DNA of 64,000 nt from Propionicimonas sp020161015 (GTDB lineage Bacteria; Actinomycetota; Actinomycetes; Propionibacteriales; Propionibacteriaceae), in the NCBI RefSeq assembly GCF_964266745.1, contig NZ_CAXWGX010000012.1, positions 1 through 64,000 of the forward strand. The letters run 5' to 3'. This document shows positions 1 through 7,478 of the stretch, piece by piece. The notes under the pieces were generated by a model that made no database searches, was not told the origin of the DNA, and saw only the letters and a program-made list of their open reading frames with translations. Made by a program: the position numbers and the translations under genes. Numbering within the stretch: position 1 is the stretch's first letter; every line of letters starts with the position of its first letter.

Positions 1-35
1 CCCAACCCACCCAACCCACCCCACCACCCGTTCCT

Positions 36-93
36 GCTGCCGAGTGCAACTCCCGCTACCGGAATTCCGGTAGCGGGAGTTGCACTCGGCAGC
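36..93. repeat. perfect 58-base palindrome, copy 1 of a dispersed family
   Basis: The two 29-base arms are perfectly complementary with no loop, around the centre GGAATTCC at 61-68. A diverged copy lies at 30069-30128. Aligned on their centres the two are the same at 47 of 58 positions, and most changes keep pairing. The element lies upstream of the K+ channel gene and outside any plausible gene. It may be a terminator for a gene left of the window or a dispersed palindromic element. The rest of 1-214 is GC-rich and shows only the promoter at 203-208. Confidence 0.9.
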
Positions 94-202
94 GACCGCG
101 GGGTGGGGTGCGGTGGGGGTGGGGAGCCGCAGGGGGAGTGGGGAGGTGGGTGGGGTGGGACGGGGGTTTGCGAGGGAGGGCCCGGGAGGGGCTCGCGCGG
201 CC

Positions 203-208
203 TAGGAT
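203..208 (+). promoter_or_regulatory. -10 box TAGGAT, leaderless start of the K+ channel gene
   Basis: TAGGAT fits the actinobacterial TANNNT -10 consensus. Six bases separate it from the GTG at 215, so transcription should begin at the start codon. No Shine-Dalgarno sequence is present. No clear -35 element is seen. Confidence 0.6.
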
Positions 209-214
209 GCGGCC

Positions 215-1279
215 GTGAGGCTGCTCGGACGCCCGAAGGGCGCCGCCCCCGCAAGAAGGGCTCTGGCCAGCCGGCCCGTCCTGGGCTGGCTGCTGGCGGT
301 CGTCGCGCTGGCCCTCATCGGCGCCCTCGGCTACATGGTGCTGGAGGGCTGGACGTTCCTCGACGGGCTCTACATGGCGGTCACCACGATGACCACGGTG
401 GGCTTCCGCGAGGTGCACGAGCTCGACCTGGCCGGCCGGGTGTGGACCATGCTCATGGCGTTGTCTGCGATCGGCGTCATCTTCGGGACGGTGGGCGTCG
501 TCGCGGAGAACGTGATCACCGACGTCGCGAGCGGCAGGAGGAAGGCGAAGCGGATGAGCCGGATGATCGACGGGCTCCGGGGCCACTGGGTGGTCTGCGG
601 CTACGGCCGGGTGGGCTCCATGGTGGCCAGCGACCTGCTGGCGGACGGGCACCAGGTGGTGGTCATCGACGTCCGCGAGGACTCGCTGCAGCGGGCGGAA
701 GCCGCCGGCTACCTCGTGGTGCACGGTGACGGGGCCACCGAGGAGGTCCTGCGCCAGGCAGGGGTCGAGCGCGCCAGGGGACTGGTGGCGGCGATCGACT
801 CCGACGCACAGAACGTCTACGTCACCCTGACGGCCCGATCACTGAACCCCGGGCTGTTCATCGTCGGACGGGCCGGTGCGGAGACGGTGATCTCGAAGCT
901 CATCCAGGCCGGTGCCGACCGTGCGGTCTCTCCCTACACGATGGCCGGACGCCGGATCGTGAACCTGGCGCTGCGTCCCGGCGTGATCGAGTTCATCGAC
1001 GCGGCCCTGACCCGCGCCGAGGTCGCCTTCAGCATGGAGGAGGTGGCCGCGGAGCCCGGCGGCCGCCTGGCCGGGCGCACGATCGGCGAGCTGCGTGCCG
1101 AGGGCATCCTCACCCTGGCCGTGCTGCACGCGCCGGGGGAGTACGAGCCCACCCCGCCGGACGGACGCCTGGTGCAGCCGGGCGAGCACCTGATCGTCTC
1201 GGGCGCCACCGAGGTGCTGGACCAGTTCGCGGCCGGCGACGGCTTCGCCGGGTCCCGGTCGTGGCAGGCGCAGGCCTGA
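215..1279 (+). CDS. potassium channel family protein with TrkA-N/TrkA-C (RCK) domains
   Basis: This 354-residue protein is a two-helix K+ channel subunit of the inner membrane with a cytoplasmic regulatory domain. Membrane helices are at about 24-44 and 75-97, with the pore loop between them (about 55-70). An RCK/TrkA-N domain starts near 124 with the nucleotide-binding motif CGYGRVG, and a TrkA-C domain occupies about 265-345. The selectivity filter reads TVGFR (61-65). The fifth residue is normally Gly, so Arg here is odd and conductance is uncertain. The GTG start is chosen because a -10 box lies 6 bases upstream. The gene converges on bcp with a 10-base gap. Confidence 0.85.
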   Translation: MRLLGRPKGAAPARRALASRPVLGWLLAVVALALIGALGYMVLEGWTFLDGLYMAVTTMTTVGFREVHELDLAGRVWTMLMALSAIGVIFGTVGVVAENVITDVASGRRKAKRMSRMIDGLRGHWVVCGYGRVGSMVASDLLADGHQVVVIDVREDSLQRAEAAGYLVVHGDGATEEVLRQAGVERARGLVAAIDSDAQNVYVTLTARSLNPGLFIVGRAGAETVISKLIQAGADRAVSPYTMAGRRIVNLALRPGVIEFIDAALTRAEVAFSMEEVAAEPGGRLAGRTIGELRAEGILTLAVLHAPGEYEPTPPDGRLVQPGEHLIVSGATEVLDQFAAGDGFAGSRSWQAQA

Positions 1280-1289
1280 CGGCGGCTGC

Positions 1290-1766
1290 TCAGACGCCCA
1301 GCTCGCGCCGCAGCTTCGCCACGTGGCCGGTCGCGCGAACGTTGTACTGCGCCATGTCGATGCGTCCCTCGCCGTCGTCGTCGACGTCGACGATGAAGGT
1401 GGAGCGGATGACGCCCTCCACCTTCTTGCCGTAGAGCGTCTTCTCCCCGAAGGCCCCGTACGCGCTGAGGACATCGCGCTGCGGGTCGGCGAGGAGCGGG
1501 AACCGGAGGTTGTCCCGCGCGGCGAACCGGGCGAGCTTCTCCGCGCTGTCCGGCGAGATGCCGACGACGTGGTAGCCGGCGGCGGAGAGGTCGCCCATCG
1601 CCGCGTCGAAGTCCATCGCCTCGAGGGAGCAGCCCGGCGTCATGGCGGCGGGGAAGAAGTAGACGATGACCCGTCCGCCGGCGTAGTCGGAGAGGGAGAC
1701 AGCGCCGTCGGACGCGGTCGGGAGGGTGAAGGCGGGCGCGGGATCGCCCGGCTGCAGCTGGCTCAT
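1290..1766 (-). CDS. bcp: peroxiredoxin, Bcp/PrxQ family
   Basis: This 158-residue thioredoxin-fold protein belongs to the Bcp family of thiol peroxidases, which reduce hydroperoxides in the cytoplasm. The peroxidatic site is visible as PAAMTPGC (39-46), with Pro39, Thr43 and Cys46. Many family members carry a second, resolving Cys five residues later. Here that position is Met51 and the protein has no other cysteine. It should therefore behave as a 1-Cys enzyme that needs an external thiol. The ATG start sits 6 bases after a TAGGGT -10 box, so the message is probably leaderless. It is divergent from the DUF3618 gene. Confidence 0.9.
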   Translation of the reverse strand: MSQLQPGDPAPAFTLPTASDGAVSLSDYAGGRVIVYFFPAAMTPGCSLEAMDFDAAMGDLSAAGYHVVGISPDSAEKLARFAARDNLRFPLLADPQRDVLSAYGAFGEKTLYGKKVEGVIRSTFIVDVDDDGEGRIDMAQYNVRATGHVAKLRRELGV

Positions 1767-1772
1767 GCCGAC

Positions 1773-1778
1773 ACCCTA
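1773..1778 (-). promoter_or_regulatory. -10 box TAGGGT for bcp
   Basis: Read on the minus strand, TAGGGT is followed by six bases and then the bcp ATG. It lies back to back with the plus-strand box at 1794-1799, so bcp and the DUF3618 gene have closely spaced divergent promoters. Confidence 0.55.
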
Positions 1779-1793
1779 GCGAGCGGGCTGGCA

Positions 1794-1799
1794 TAGGCT
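1794..1799 (+). promoter_or_regulatory. -10 box TAGGCT for the DUF3618 gene
   Basis: TAGGCT fits TANNNT. It would give a leader of about 30 bases that includes the ribosome binding site GGGAGGA at 1826-1832, just before the ATG at 1836. Confidence 0.5.
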
Positions 1800-1835
1800 G
1801 GTGCGGACCCGACACGCCGTCCGCTGGGAGGACAC

Positions 1836-2129
1836 ATGACACAGGCAACCCGCACGCGCGAGGAGATCGAGGCCGAGCTCGACGCGGCCCGCCAGCGCCT
1901 CGCGGCCAGCGTCGAGGGCCTGATCAACCAGGTGCACCCGAAGGCGATCGTCGCCAACACCGTCGCCGACGCCCGGCAGTTCGCCCAGGGCACCTTCGAG
2001 CAGGCACGCTCCCAGGTCGTGGACGAACGGGGGAACCTGCGCACCGAGCGGGTCGCCCTGCTGGCCGCCGCCGTCGGCGGCGCGGTGACGTTCGCACTGA
2101 TCGTCCGGTCGATCCTTCGCGGTCGCTGA
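1836..2129 (+). CDS. DUF3618 domain-containing small membrane protein
   Basis: This 97-residue protein has an N-terminal helical, charged segment (about 5-53) typical of DUF3618 and one hydrophobic helix near the C terminus (about 72-93) ending in Arg. The family is common in actinobacteria and its function is unknown. The usual view is a small membrane-anchored protein with a cytoplasmic helical domain. A strong ribosome binding site, GGGAGGA, lies 3 bases before the ATG. It shares its upstream region with divergent bcp, which hints at an envelope or stress role, but that is only inference. Confidence 0.8.
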   Translation: MTQATRTREEIEAELDAARQRLAASVEGLINQVHPKAIVANTVADARQFAQGTFEQARSQVVDERGNLRTERVALLAAAVGGAVTFALIVRSILRGR

Positions 2130-2218
2130 CCGACCCCTTCCCCCGGGTCTCCGGGCCGGCACGCCACGCCCCGGCGACCGGGCTCTCCGACCCTGCCGAG
2201 GCATGGGTGCACCGGGTC

Positions 2219-2232
2219 CGAGAGCGCTCTGA
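2219..2232. promoter_or_regulatory. LacI-family-like operator palindrome
   Basis: The core AGAGCGCTCT (2221-2230) is a perfect palindrome. LacI-family sugar regulators of actinobacteria bind related sites, for example the CebR operator TGGGAGCGCTCCCA. Its place upstream of an alpha-glucoside-type importer fits substrate induction. No LacI-family gene is in the window. Confidence 0.5.
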
Positions 2233-2306
2233 TCACGGCTTGTTTTCGACTCAGGTCACTCGTTTTACCTTCTTCGACGCGCCAATTTTGAATCGATAAA
2301 CCCCAA

Positions 2307-2320
2307 CTGAATCCATTCAG
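2307..2320. promoter_or_regulatory. second small palindrome in the ABC operon control region
   Basis: CTGAAT and ATTCAG form 6-base arms around a 2-base spacer. It may be a second operator; no known family can be named for it. Confidence 0.3.
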
Positions 2321-2400
2321 ATCCCACAACATCGCGGTGGGGTGGTTGGAGTTCCATAACAATCCGGGAAAGGCCCTGCCCACAGGCGGCCCGTCGTGCC

Positions 2401-2406
2401 TAGAGT
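2401..2406 (+). promoter_or_regulatory. -10 box TAGAGT for the sugar ABC operon
   Basis: TAGAGT lies about 52 bases before the aglE ATG. The ribosome binding site GAGGA (2450-2454) lies 4 bases before that ATG. Confidence 0.4.
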
Positions 2407-2458
2407 GCTCTCAGGGTTGCCAACGTGGGCGCCCAGATTCTTCAGAAGCGAGGACTGA

Positions 2459-3847
2459 ATGTCACAAGCACGAATCGCACGCGGGCTGGTTGTCGCCGCG
2501 TCGGCGACTGCGCTCCTTACGCTCGCCGCCTGCAGCGGTGGCACCCCGGCCCCGTCCGGCAGCGCCAGCTCTGCAGCGACGGACGAGAAGTGCGCCGCGT
2601 TCAAGGACTACGGCGACCTGACCGGCAAGACCGTCACGATCTTCACCTCGATCGCCAGCGACTCGGAGGCGAAGCCGCACATCGACTCCTACAAGCCGTT
2701 CGAAGAGTGCACCGGCGCCACGATCAAGTACGAGGGCTCGCGTGACTTCGAGGCCCAGCTCCCCGTCCGCATCAAGGCCGGCAACGCTCCCGATGTCGCC
2801 TACATCCCGCAGCCGGGCCTCCTGCAGACCCTCGTGCGCGACAACGCGGGCAAGGTCATCGAGGCCGGCGACCTGGCCGTGAAGAACGTCGAGACCTACT
2901 ACGACCCGGCCTGGAAGGGCTACGGCTCCGTCGACGGCAAGTTCTACGCCGTGCCGGTGGGCGCCAACGTGAAGTCCTTCGTGTGGTACTCCCCGAAGAT
3001 GTTCGCCGACAAGGGCTACACCATCCCCACCACGTGGGACGAGATGATCGCCCTGTCCGACAAGATCGTCGCGGACAACCCCAGCGGTGACGTCAAGCCG
3101 TGGTGCGCGGGCATCGAGTCCGGCGGCGCGACCGGCTGGCCGGCCACCGACTGGATCGAGGACATCATGCTCCGCGTGAACGGTCCCGAGGTCTACGACC
3201 AGTGGGTCGACCACTCCATCGCCTTCAACGACGCGAAGGTCGTCGCGGCGATCGACAAGGCCGGCACTATCCTGCGCAACGACAAGTACGTCAACGGCGG
3301 ACTGGGCGGCGTGAAGACCATCGCTACCACCTCCTTCACCGAGGCCGGCCTGCCGATCCTCGACGGCGCCTGCTACATGCACCGCCAGGCGTCCTTCTAC
3401 CAGGCCAACTGGGGCGAGGGCGTGAAGGTCGGCGAGGACGGCGACGTCTGGGCCTTCTACCTGCCGAGCATCAACGCCGACCAGAAGCCGGTCCTCGGCG
3501 GTGGCGAGTTCGCAGCGATCTTCGCCGATCGTCCCGAGGTCAAGGCCTTCCAGGCGTACCTGGCCAGCCCCGAGTGGAGCAACGCGAAGGCTGACGCCAC
3601 CCCCAACGGTGGCTGGCTGTCCGCCAACAAGAAGCTCGACATCAACAAGCTGGTGCAGCCGGTCGACAAGCTGTCCTACCAGATCCTCTCCGACCCGAAG
3701 GCCGTGTTCCGCTTCGACGGTTCCGACCTCATGCCGTCCGCTGTCGGCGCCGGGTCGTTCTGGAAGCAGATGACCGACTGGATCGCCCTGGGCAAGAGCA
3801 GCCAGGACGTGGCCGACGCCATCGAGAAGTCCTGGCCGGCCAAGTAA
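2459..3847 (+). CDS. aglE: sugar ABC transporter binding lipoprotein, alpha-glucoside (AglE) type
   Basis: This 462-residue family 1 extracellular solute-binding protein should capture an oligosaccharide outside the membrane and deliver it to the AglF/AglG channel. The signal peptide ends in the lipobox LAAC with lipidated Cys25, followed by a Ser/Gly/Pro linker. The mature N terminus resembles AglE-type proteins (YGDLTGKTVTIF, then YEGSRDFEAQLPVRIKAGN). The ATG is preceded by GAGGA at 4 bases. It is the first gene of a three-gene operon. A stem-loop follows it, which would favour more binding protein than permease. The sugar is inferred from family likeness only, and maltose or trehalose remain possible. 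Confidence 0.75.
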   Translation: MSQARIARGLVVAASATALLTLAACSGGTPAPSGSASSAATDEKCAAFKDYGDLTGKTVTIFTSIASDSEAKPHIDSYKPFEECTGATIKYEGSRDFEAQLPVRIKAGNAPDVAYIPQPGLLQTLVRDNAGKVIEAGDLAVKNVETYYDPAWKGYGSVDGKFYAVPVGANVKSFVWYSPKMFADKGYTIPTTWDEMIALSDKIVADNPSGDVKPWCAGIESGGATGWPATDWIEDIMLRVNGPEVYDQWVDHSIAFNDAKVVAAIDKAGTILRNDKYVNGGLGGVKTIATTSFTEAGLPILDGACYMHRQASFYQANWGEGVKVGEDGDVWAFYLPSINADQKPVLGGGEFAAIFADRPEVKAFQAYLASPEWSNAKADATPNGGWLSANKKLDINKLVQPVDKLSYQILSDPKAVFRFDGSDLMPSAVGAGSFWKQMTDWIALGKSSQDVADAIEKSWPAK

Positions 3848-3870
3848 TCCGGCCATAGGCTGACATCGAG

Positions 3871-3900
3871 GGGTCCGGGCTCGTCGCCGAGCCCGGACCC
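3871..3900 (+). terminator. intercistronic stem-loop between aglE and aglF
   Basis: Two perfect 13-base arms (3871-3883 and 3888-3900) enclose the loop TCGC. No T-run follows, and the permease genes continue 30 bases later. It is more likely a partial terminator or 3' mRNA stabiliser than a full stop. Confidence 0.65.
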
Positions 3901-3930
3901 TCCGCTCTCCGCTCGAGAGGAAAGGCAACG

Positions 3931-4911
3931 ATGCTTTGGTTACTCAAGCCGGAGACATTGCCCGAGAAATTCGCGGTGATGATCCTGGCCATCCTGCTCT
4001 TCGCCCTGGTGATGGGCCTGGTCCTCGCCGTGGTGGACCGTCCCAAGCTGCCGAAGTGGGTCCCGGTCGCCGGCTATCTCGGCCCCGCCGTGCTGCTGAT
4101 CACGTTCGGCCTGCTGTGGCCCGGCATGCTGACGATCAAGAACTCGTTCTTCAGCCGAACCGGTGCCGATTTCGTCGGACTGGAGAACTACGTCCGCATC
4201 TTCACTGACGAGACCTTCGTCACGGTCATCATCAACACCCTGCTGTGGGTGGCCTTCGTGCCGACGATCGCCACCGCCCTCGGCCTGGTCTACGCGGTGC
4301 TGGTCGACCGCACCCGGGTCGAGAAGTTTGCCAAGACGCTGATCTTCCTGCCGATGGCGATCTCGATGGTGGGCGCCTCGATCATCTGGAAGTTCGTCTA
4401 CGAGTACAAGCCCGCCTCGCAGCCGCAGATCGGCCTGATGAACCAGGTCATGGTGTGGCTGGGGCTGGAGCCCCAGCAGTGGCTGCTGAACCCGCCGCTG
4501 AACACCTTCATGCTGATCATGGTGATGATCTGGATCCAGGCAGGCTTTGCGATGACCGTGCTGTCCGCGGCGATCAAGGCCATCCCGGACGAGATCATCG
4601 AGGCCGCCAAGGTCGACGGCGTCACCGGGATGAAGCTGTTCTGGTGGGTCACCGTGCCGAGCGTCCGCCCGGCCATCGTCGTGGTGCTGACCACGATCGC
4701 GATGGGCACCCTGAAGGCCTTCGATGTCGTGTACACGATGACCGGCGGCAACTTCAACACCTCGATCATCGCGAACGAGTTCTACATCCAGAGCTTCAAC
4801 CAGGGGCAGCCGCAGATCGGTGCGGCGCTCGCCGTCATCCTGTTCGTGATGATCGCGCCGATCATCATCTACAACGTCCGTCAGATGCGGATCTCGGAGG
4901 GGGAGCGATGA
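3931..4911 (+). CDS. aglF: sugar ABC transporter permease, AglF type
   Basis: This 326-residue MalF-like inner membrane protein is one half of the importer channel. An extra N-terminal helix (about 10-31) precedes the core, as in AglF-type permeases. The ATPase-contact EAA loop is seen as EIIEAAKVDGVTGMKLFWWV around residue 225. The ATG follows a GAGAGGAAAGG-like ribosome binding site. The stop overlaps the start of aglG in an ATGA. No ATPase gene is nearby, so the pair probably uses a shared MsmK/MsiK-type ATPase encoded elsewhere, as is usual for actinobacterial sugar importers. Confidence 0.8.
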   Translation: MLWLLKPETLPEKFAVMILAILLFALVMGLVLAVVDRPKLPKWVPVAGYLGPAVLLITFGLLWPGMLTIKNSFFSRTGADFVGLENYVRIFTDETFVTVIINTLLWVAFVPTIATALGLVYAVLVDRTRVEKFAKTLIFLPMAISMVGASIIWKFVYEYKPASQPQIGLMNQVMVWLGLEPQQWLLNPPLNTFMLIMVMIWIQAGFAMTVLSAAIKAIPDEIIEAAKVDGVTGMKLFWWVTVPSVRPAIVVVLTTIAMGTLKAFDVVYTMTGGNFNTSIIANEFYIQSFNQGQPQIGAALAVILFVMIAPIIIYNVRQMRISEGER

Positions 4912-5804
4912 GCCTCGACACCCGCGTGGAGACCCCGCGCAAGCTGACCCGCAAGGAGCAGCGTGCCGTCGACGCCAAGACCCGGCTGAGCTCGCCCGCC
5001 GCCTCGATCATCGCGGTGCTGATCGCGATCTTCTGGACGGTCCCCACCGCAGGCCTGCTGATCACGTCCTTCCGCCCGGCGGCGGACGTGCGGCGGACAG
5101 GCTGGTGGACGGTGTTCGCCGATCCCGAGTTCACCACGAAGAACTACGTCGACGTCCTGGGTACCAGCAACGTCGCCGACTCGTTCTTCAACTCCTTCAT
5201 CATCACGATCCCGGCGGTGCTGATCCCGATCATGCTCGCGCTGCTCGCGGCGTACGCCTTCGCCTGGATCGACTTCCGGGGGCGCAACGCGCTGTTCGCG
5301 TTCGTGTTCGCGCTGCAGGTGGTGCCCATCCAGGTCACCCTGATCCCGCTGCTCAGCCAGTACGTGCAGTGGGGCCTGGACGGCACGTTCTGGACGGTGT
5401 GGCTGTCGCACACCATCTTCGGACTGCCGCTGGCGATCTTCCTTCTGCACAACTTCATGAAGGAGATCCCGCGCTCGCTCATCGAGGCGGCACGGGTGGA
5501 CGGCGCCGGCCACGTGCGGGTGTTCTTCCAGGTGCTGCTGCCCCTGCTGGTGCCGGCGATCGCGTCGTTCGCGATCTTCCAGTTCCTCTGGGTGTGGAAC
5601 GACCTGCTCGTCGCGCTGGTGTTCGCCGGTCCCGAGTACTCGCCGATCACCCGGGTGATCGCGACGCTGTCGGGCAGCTTCGGCAGCCGGTGGTACCTGC
5701 TGGCGGCAGGTGCGTTCGTGTCGATGGTCGTGCCGATGGTCGTGTTCCTCTCGCTCCAGCGCTACTTCGTCCGCGGCCTGCTGGCCGGTGGCGTGAAGGG
5801 CTGA
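4908..5804 (+). CDS. aglG: sugar ABC transporter permease, AglG type
   Basis: This 298-residue MalG-like permease is the second channel subunit. It has about six membrane helices and the EAA loop SLIEAARVDGAGHVRVFFQV near residue 190. The ATG at 4908 overlaps the aglF stop in ATGA, which decides the start and implies translational coupling. The protein ends in the typical short basic C terminus YFVRGLLAGGVKG. A strong terminator hairpin follows, closing the operon. Confidence 0.82.
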   Translation: MSLDTRVETPRKLTRKEQRAVDAKTRLSSPAASIIAVLIAIFWTVPTAGLLITSFRPAADVRRTGWWTVFADPEFTTKNYVDVLGTSNVADSFFNSFIITIPAVLIPIMLALLAAYAFAWIDFRGRNALFAFVFALQVVPIQVTLIPLLSQYVQWGLDGTFWTVWLSHTIFGLPLAIFLLHNFMKEIPRSLIEAARVDGAGHVRVFFQVLLPLLVPAIASFAIFQFLWVWNDLLVALVFAGPEYSPITRVIATLSGSFGSRWYLLAAGAFVSMVVPMVVFLSLQRYFVRGLLAGGVKG

Positions 5805-5825
5805 GCGTCCGGCACAGTGCCGTAC

Positions 5826-5855
5826 CCAGGGGCCCCGCGGAGGCGGGGCCCCTGG
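5826..5855 (+). terminator. strong hairpin terminator after aglG
   Basis: A perfect 13-base-pair stem, nearly all G and C, with a 4-base loop GGAG starts 22 bases after the aglG stop. TGCTTTCC follows. Confidence 0.8.
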
Positions 5856-5886
5856 TGCTTTCCGGTGCCCGCCCCGCCGTTCGGCC

Positions 5887-5892
5887 TAGGCT
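5887..5892 (+). promoter_or_regulatory. -10 box TAGGCT for the orphan binding protein
   Basis: TAGGCT lies downstream of the aglG terminator and about 31 bases before the GTG at 5924, so this gene has its own promoter. Confidence 0.5.
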
Positions 5893-5923
5893 GGGTCCGG
5901 ACACGGCGCAGGGAGGGCACACG

Positions 5924-7204
5924 GTGGGGATGACGGCAGGACGACGCCTGCTGGCCTTCTGCGCGCTCGCCGCCCTGGTCGCGAGCGGCTGCACGACACC
6001 CGAACCCCCCACCCCGAGCCCGGTGGCCGACGCCGGCTGGAGCGAGCGGGGCCCGGTGAGCCTCGCCGTCGGCAGCGGGGAGGGGGAACGCTTCGCCCGG
6101 GTCGTCGCGGACTGGAACGAGGCCCACCCCGACGAGCCCGTGACCGTCGTGGAGCTGCCCACCCGCGACGGGCAGCGGGCTGCCGACCAGGCCGCGCGGG
6201 CGCAGGCCGGCAGCGGTGAGTACACCGTCGAGCTGCTGGAGCCGGCGGCGACCGCGGAGTTCGCGGCCAACGGCTGGCTGGCCACGCTTCCCGCCGCGGC
6301 GTTCCCGACCGACGGGCTGGCCCCCGCTGCGGTCGCCTCCGCCACCCACGAGGGACAGCTGGCCGCCTACCCCGTCCTGCTCGATGCGGGCGTCCTGTAC
6401 TACCGCACCGACCTGCTGGACCGCCTCGACGCACCCCCGCCGACAACCTGGACGCAGCTGCGCGCGGCGTGCAGCCGGCTCATGGCACGCGGACCGGCCC
6501 GCTGGTGCTACGCCGGGCAGCTCGGGCCGCACCCGGACCTCACCAGCAACCTCGCCGAGGCGATCTGGTCGGGCGGGGGGTCGCTGGTGACCGCGGACGG
6601 GACGCCGTCGGTGAACACGCCCGCGGCGGCCGCAGGCCTGTCCTGGCTCGCAGCGGACGTGTCGTCCGGGGCGACGCCGGAGGCGGCGCTGACCTGGTCG
6701 GGCGACGGTGCCCGTCGTGCCTTCGCCTCCGGCTCGCTGGTGTTCCTCCGCGACTGGTGGAGCGCGGGCGCTTCGATCGAGGCCGGGGCCTCCGCGGTTG
6801 TCGGGACGGGCAGCGCACCGCTGCCGGGACGCGACGGCGAGGGGGTGGCCGTCCTCGGCGGACGGAACCTCGGCATCTCCGCCCAGGCGCGGAACAAGGG
6901 CACCGCCGGGGAGTTCGTCCGGTACCTTGCGTCCCCGCCGGTCCAGCGCGAACTCGTCCTGGAAGGGGCCGGCGGGCCGGTGCTGACCGAGCTCGCCACG
7001 GATGCGGCCCTGCTGAAGGAGGTGCCGCGGCTCAAGACGCTGAACGCGGTGCTCGCCACGGCCCGCCCGCTGCCGGTGACCACGAAGTACCGCCAGTTCA
7101 CCAAGGACGTGCAGGAGACCTGCCTGCCCGCCCTCAGGGGGGAGCGGGCACCGGCCGACGCGCTCGCCGACCTCGAGGAGCGGATGGGCCGCACCTTCGG
7201 CTGA
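5924..7204 (+). CDS. extracellular solute-binding lipoprotein (sugar ABC family)
   Basis: This 426-residue protein is a family 1 solute-binding protein, anchored outside the cell by Cys23 in the lipobox LVASGC. The mature part has the usual two-lobe pattern, including YPVLLDAGVLYYRTDLLDRL and the C-terminal AGEFVRYLASPPVQRELV region. GTG at 5924 is chosen because GGGAGGG ends 6 bases before it; the ATG at 5930 is possible but too far from that site. No permease gene is adjacent, and a terminator and separate promoter divide it from aglEFG. It may serve another importer or act as a sugar sensor. Substrate unknown. Confidence 0.75.
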   Translation: MGMTAGRRLLAFCALAALVASGCTTPEPPTPSPVADAGWSERGPVSLAVGSGEGERFARVVADWNEAHPDEPVTVVELPTRDGQRAADQAARAQAGSGEYTVELLEPAATAEFAANGWLATLPAAAFPTDGLAPAAVASATHEGQLAAYPVLLDAGVLYYRTDLLDRLDAPPPTTWTQLRAACSRLMARGPARWCYAGQLGPHPDLTSNLAEAIWSGGGSLVTADGTPSVNTPAAAAGLSWLAADVSSGATPEAALTWSGDGARRAFASGSLVFLRDWWSAGASIEAGASAVVGTGSAPLPGRDGEGVAVLGGRNLGISAQARNKGTAGEFVRYLASPPVQRELVLEGAGGPVLTELATDAALLKEVPRLKTLNAVLATARPLPVTTKYRQFTKDVQETCLPALRGERAPADALADLEERMGRTFG

Positions 7205-7258
7205 TCAGGCTCCCGCCGCGCCGGGAGGCACCGGTCGTCCACCCCCGGACGCAGCGAT

Positions 7259-7280
7259 CCCCGGCGGTTACCCGCCGGGG
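7259..7280. terminator. hairpin between the binding-protein gene and tRNA-Lys
   Basis: Nine perfect base pairs (CCCCGGCGG with CCGCCGGGG) enclose TTAC. It lies between two converging units and could end both. Neither side has a long T-run. Confidence 0.6.
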
Positions 7281-7288
7281 ACCTGTTG

Positions 7289-7361
7289 TGCGCCGCCAGG
7301 GACTCGAACCCCGAACCCGCTAGTTAAGAGCCAGCTGCTCTGCCAGTTGAGCTAGCGGCGC
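7289..7361 (-). tRNA. tRNA-Lys (anticodon CTT)
   Basis: On the minus strand the 73-base sequence folds as a cloverleaf. The 7-base-pair acceptor stem pairs GCGCCGC with GCGGCGC. The D arm contains AGCTCAACTGGCAGAGC. The anticodon stem pairs GCTGG with CTAGC around the loop CTCTTAA, giving CTT (Lys, reads AAG). The T arm contains GGTTCGAGTCC and the discriminator base is A. The genome encodes ACA rather than CCA at the end, so CCA must be added afterwards. No integrase or att-like duplicate is near. Confidence 0.95.
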
Positions 7362-7371
7362 GCAGGCAGAG

Positions 7372-7377
7372 ACTCTA
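7372..7377 (-). promoter_or_regulatory. -10 box TAGAGT for tRNA-Lys
   Basis: On the minus strand TAGAGT lies 10 bases before the 5' end of the tRNA, a normal spacing for a tRNA promoter. Confidence 0.55.
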
Positions 7378-7478
7378 CCCCACGCGCGCGGCAAGAACGA
7401 AATCGGGCGCCCCGCCCGGACCGGCGCACTGTCAGCGGCCCGTGCCATGATGTCGGCTCCACCAGGAGGGAGCCGCCG

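Larger units (their letters stand above)
2130..2458 (+). promoter_or_regulatory. 329-base regulatory gap before the sugar ABC operon
   Basis: This gap holds no credible gene. The part around 2230-2340 is clearly richer in A and T than its surroundings. It contains a LacI-like palindrome (2221-2230), a second palindrome (2307-2320), a possible -35/-10 pair TTGTTT (2240-2245) and TACCTT (2266-2271) with poor spacing, and a TAGAGT box (2401-2406). I read it as a regulated promoter region for the importer. Confidence 0.55.

Noticed and set aside
2462..3928. 488-codon minus-strand frame opposite aglE
   Set aside because: It is antisense to a well-recognised binding protein, rich in His, Arg and Gly, and without any motif.
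7289..7361. tRNA-Lys as the edge of a genomic island
   Set aside because: No integrase, no duplicated tRNA 3' end and no change in gene style on either side.
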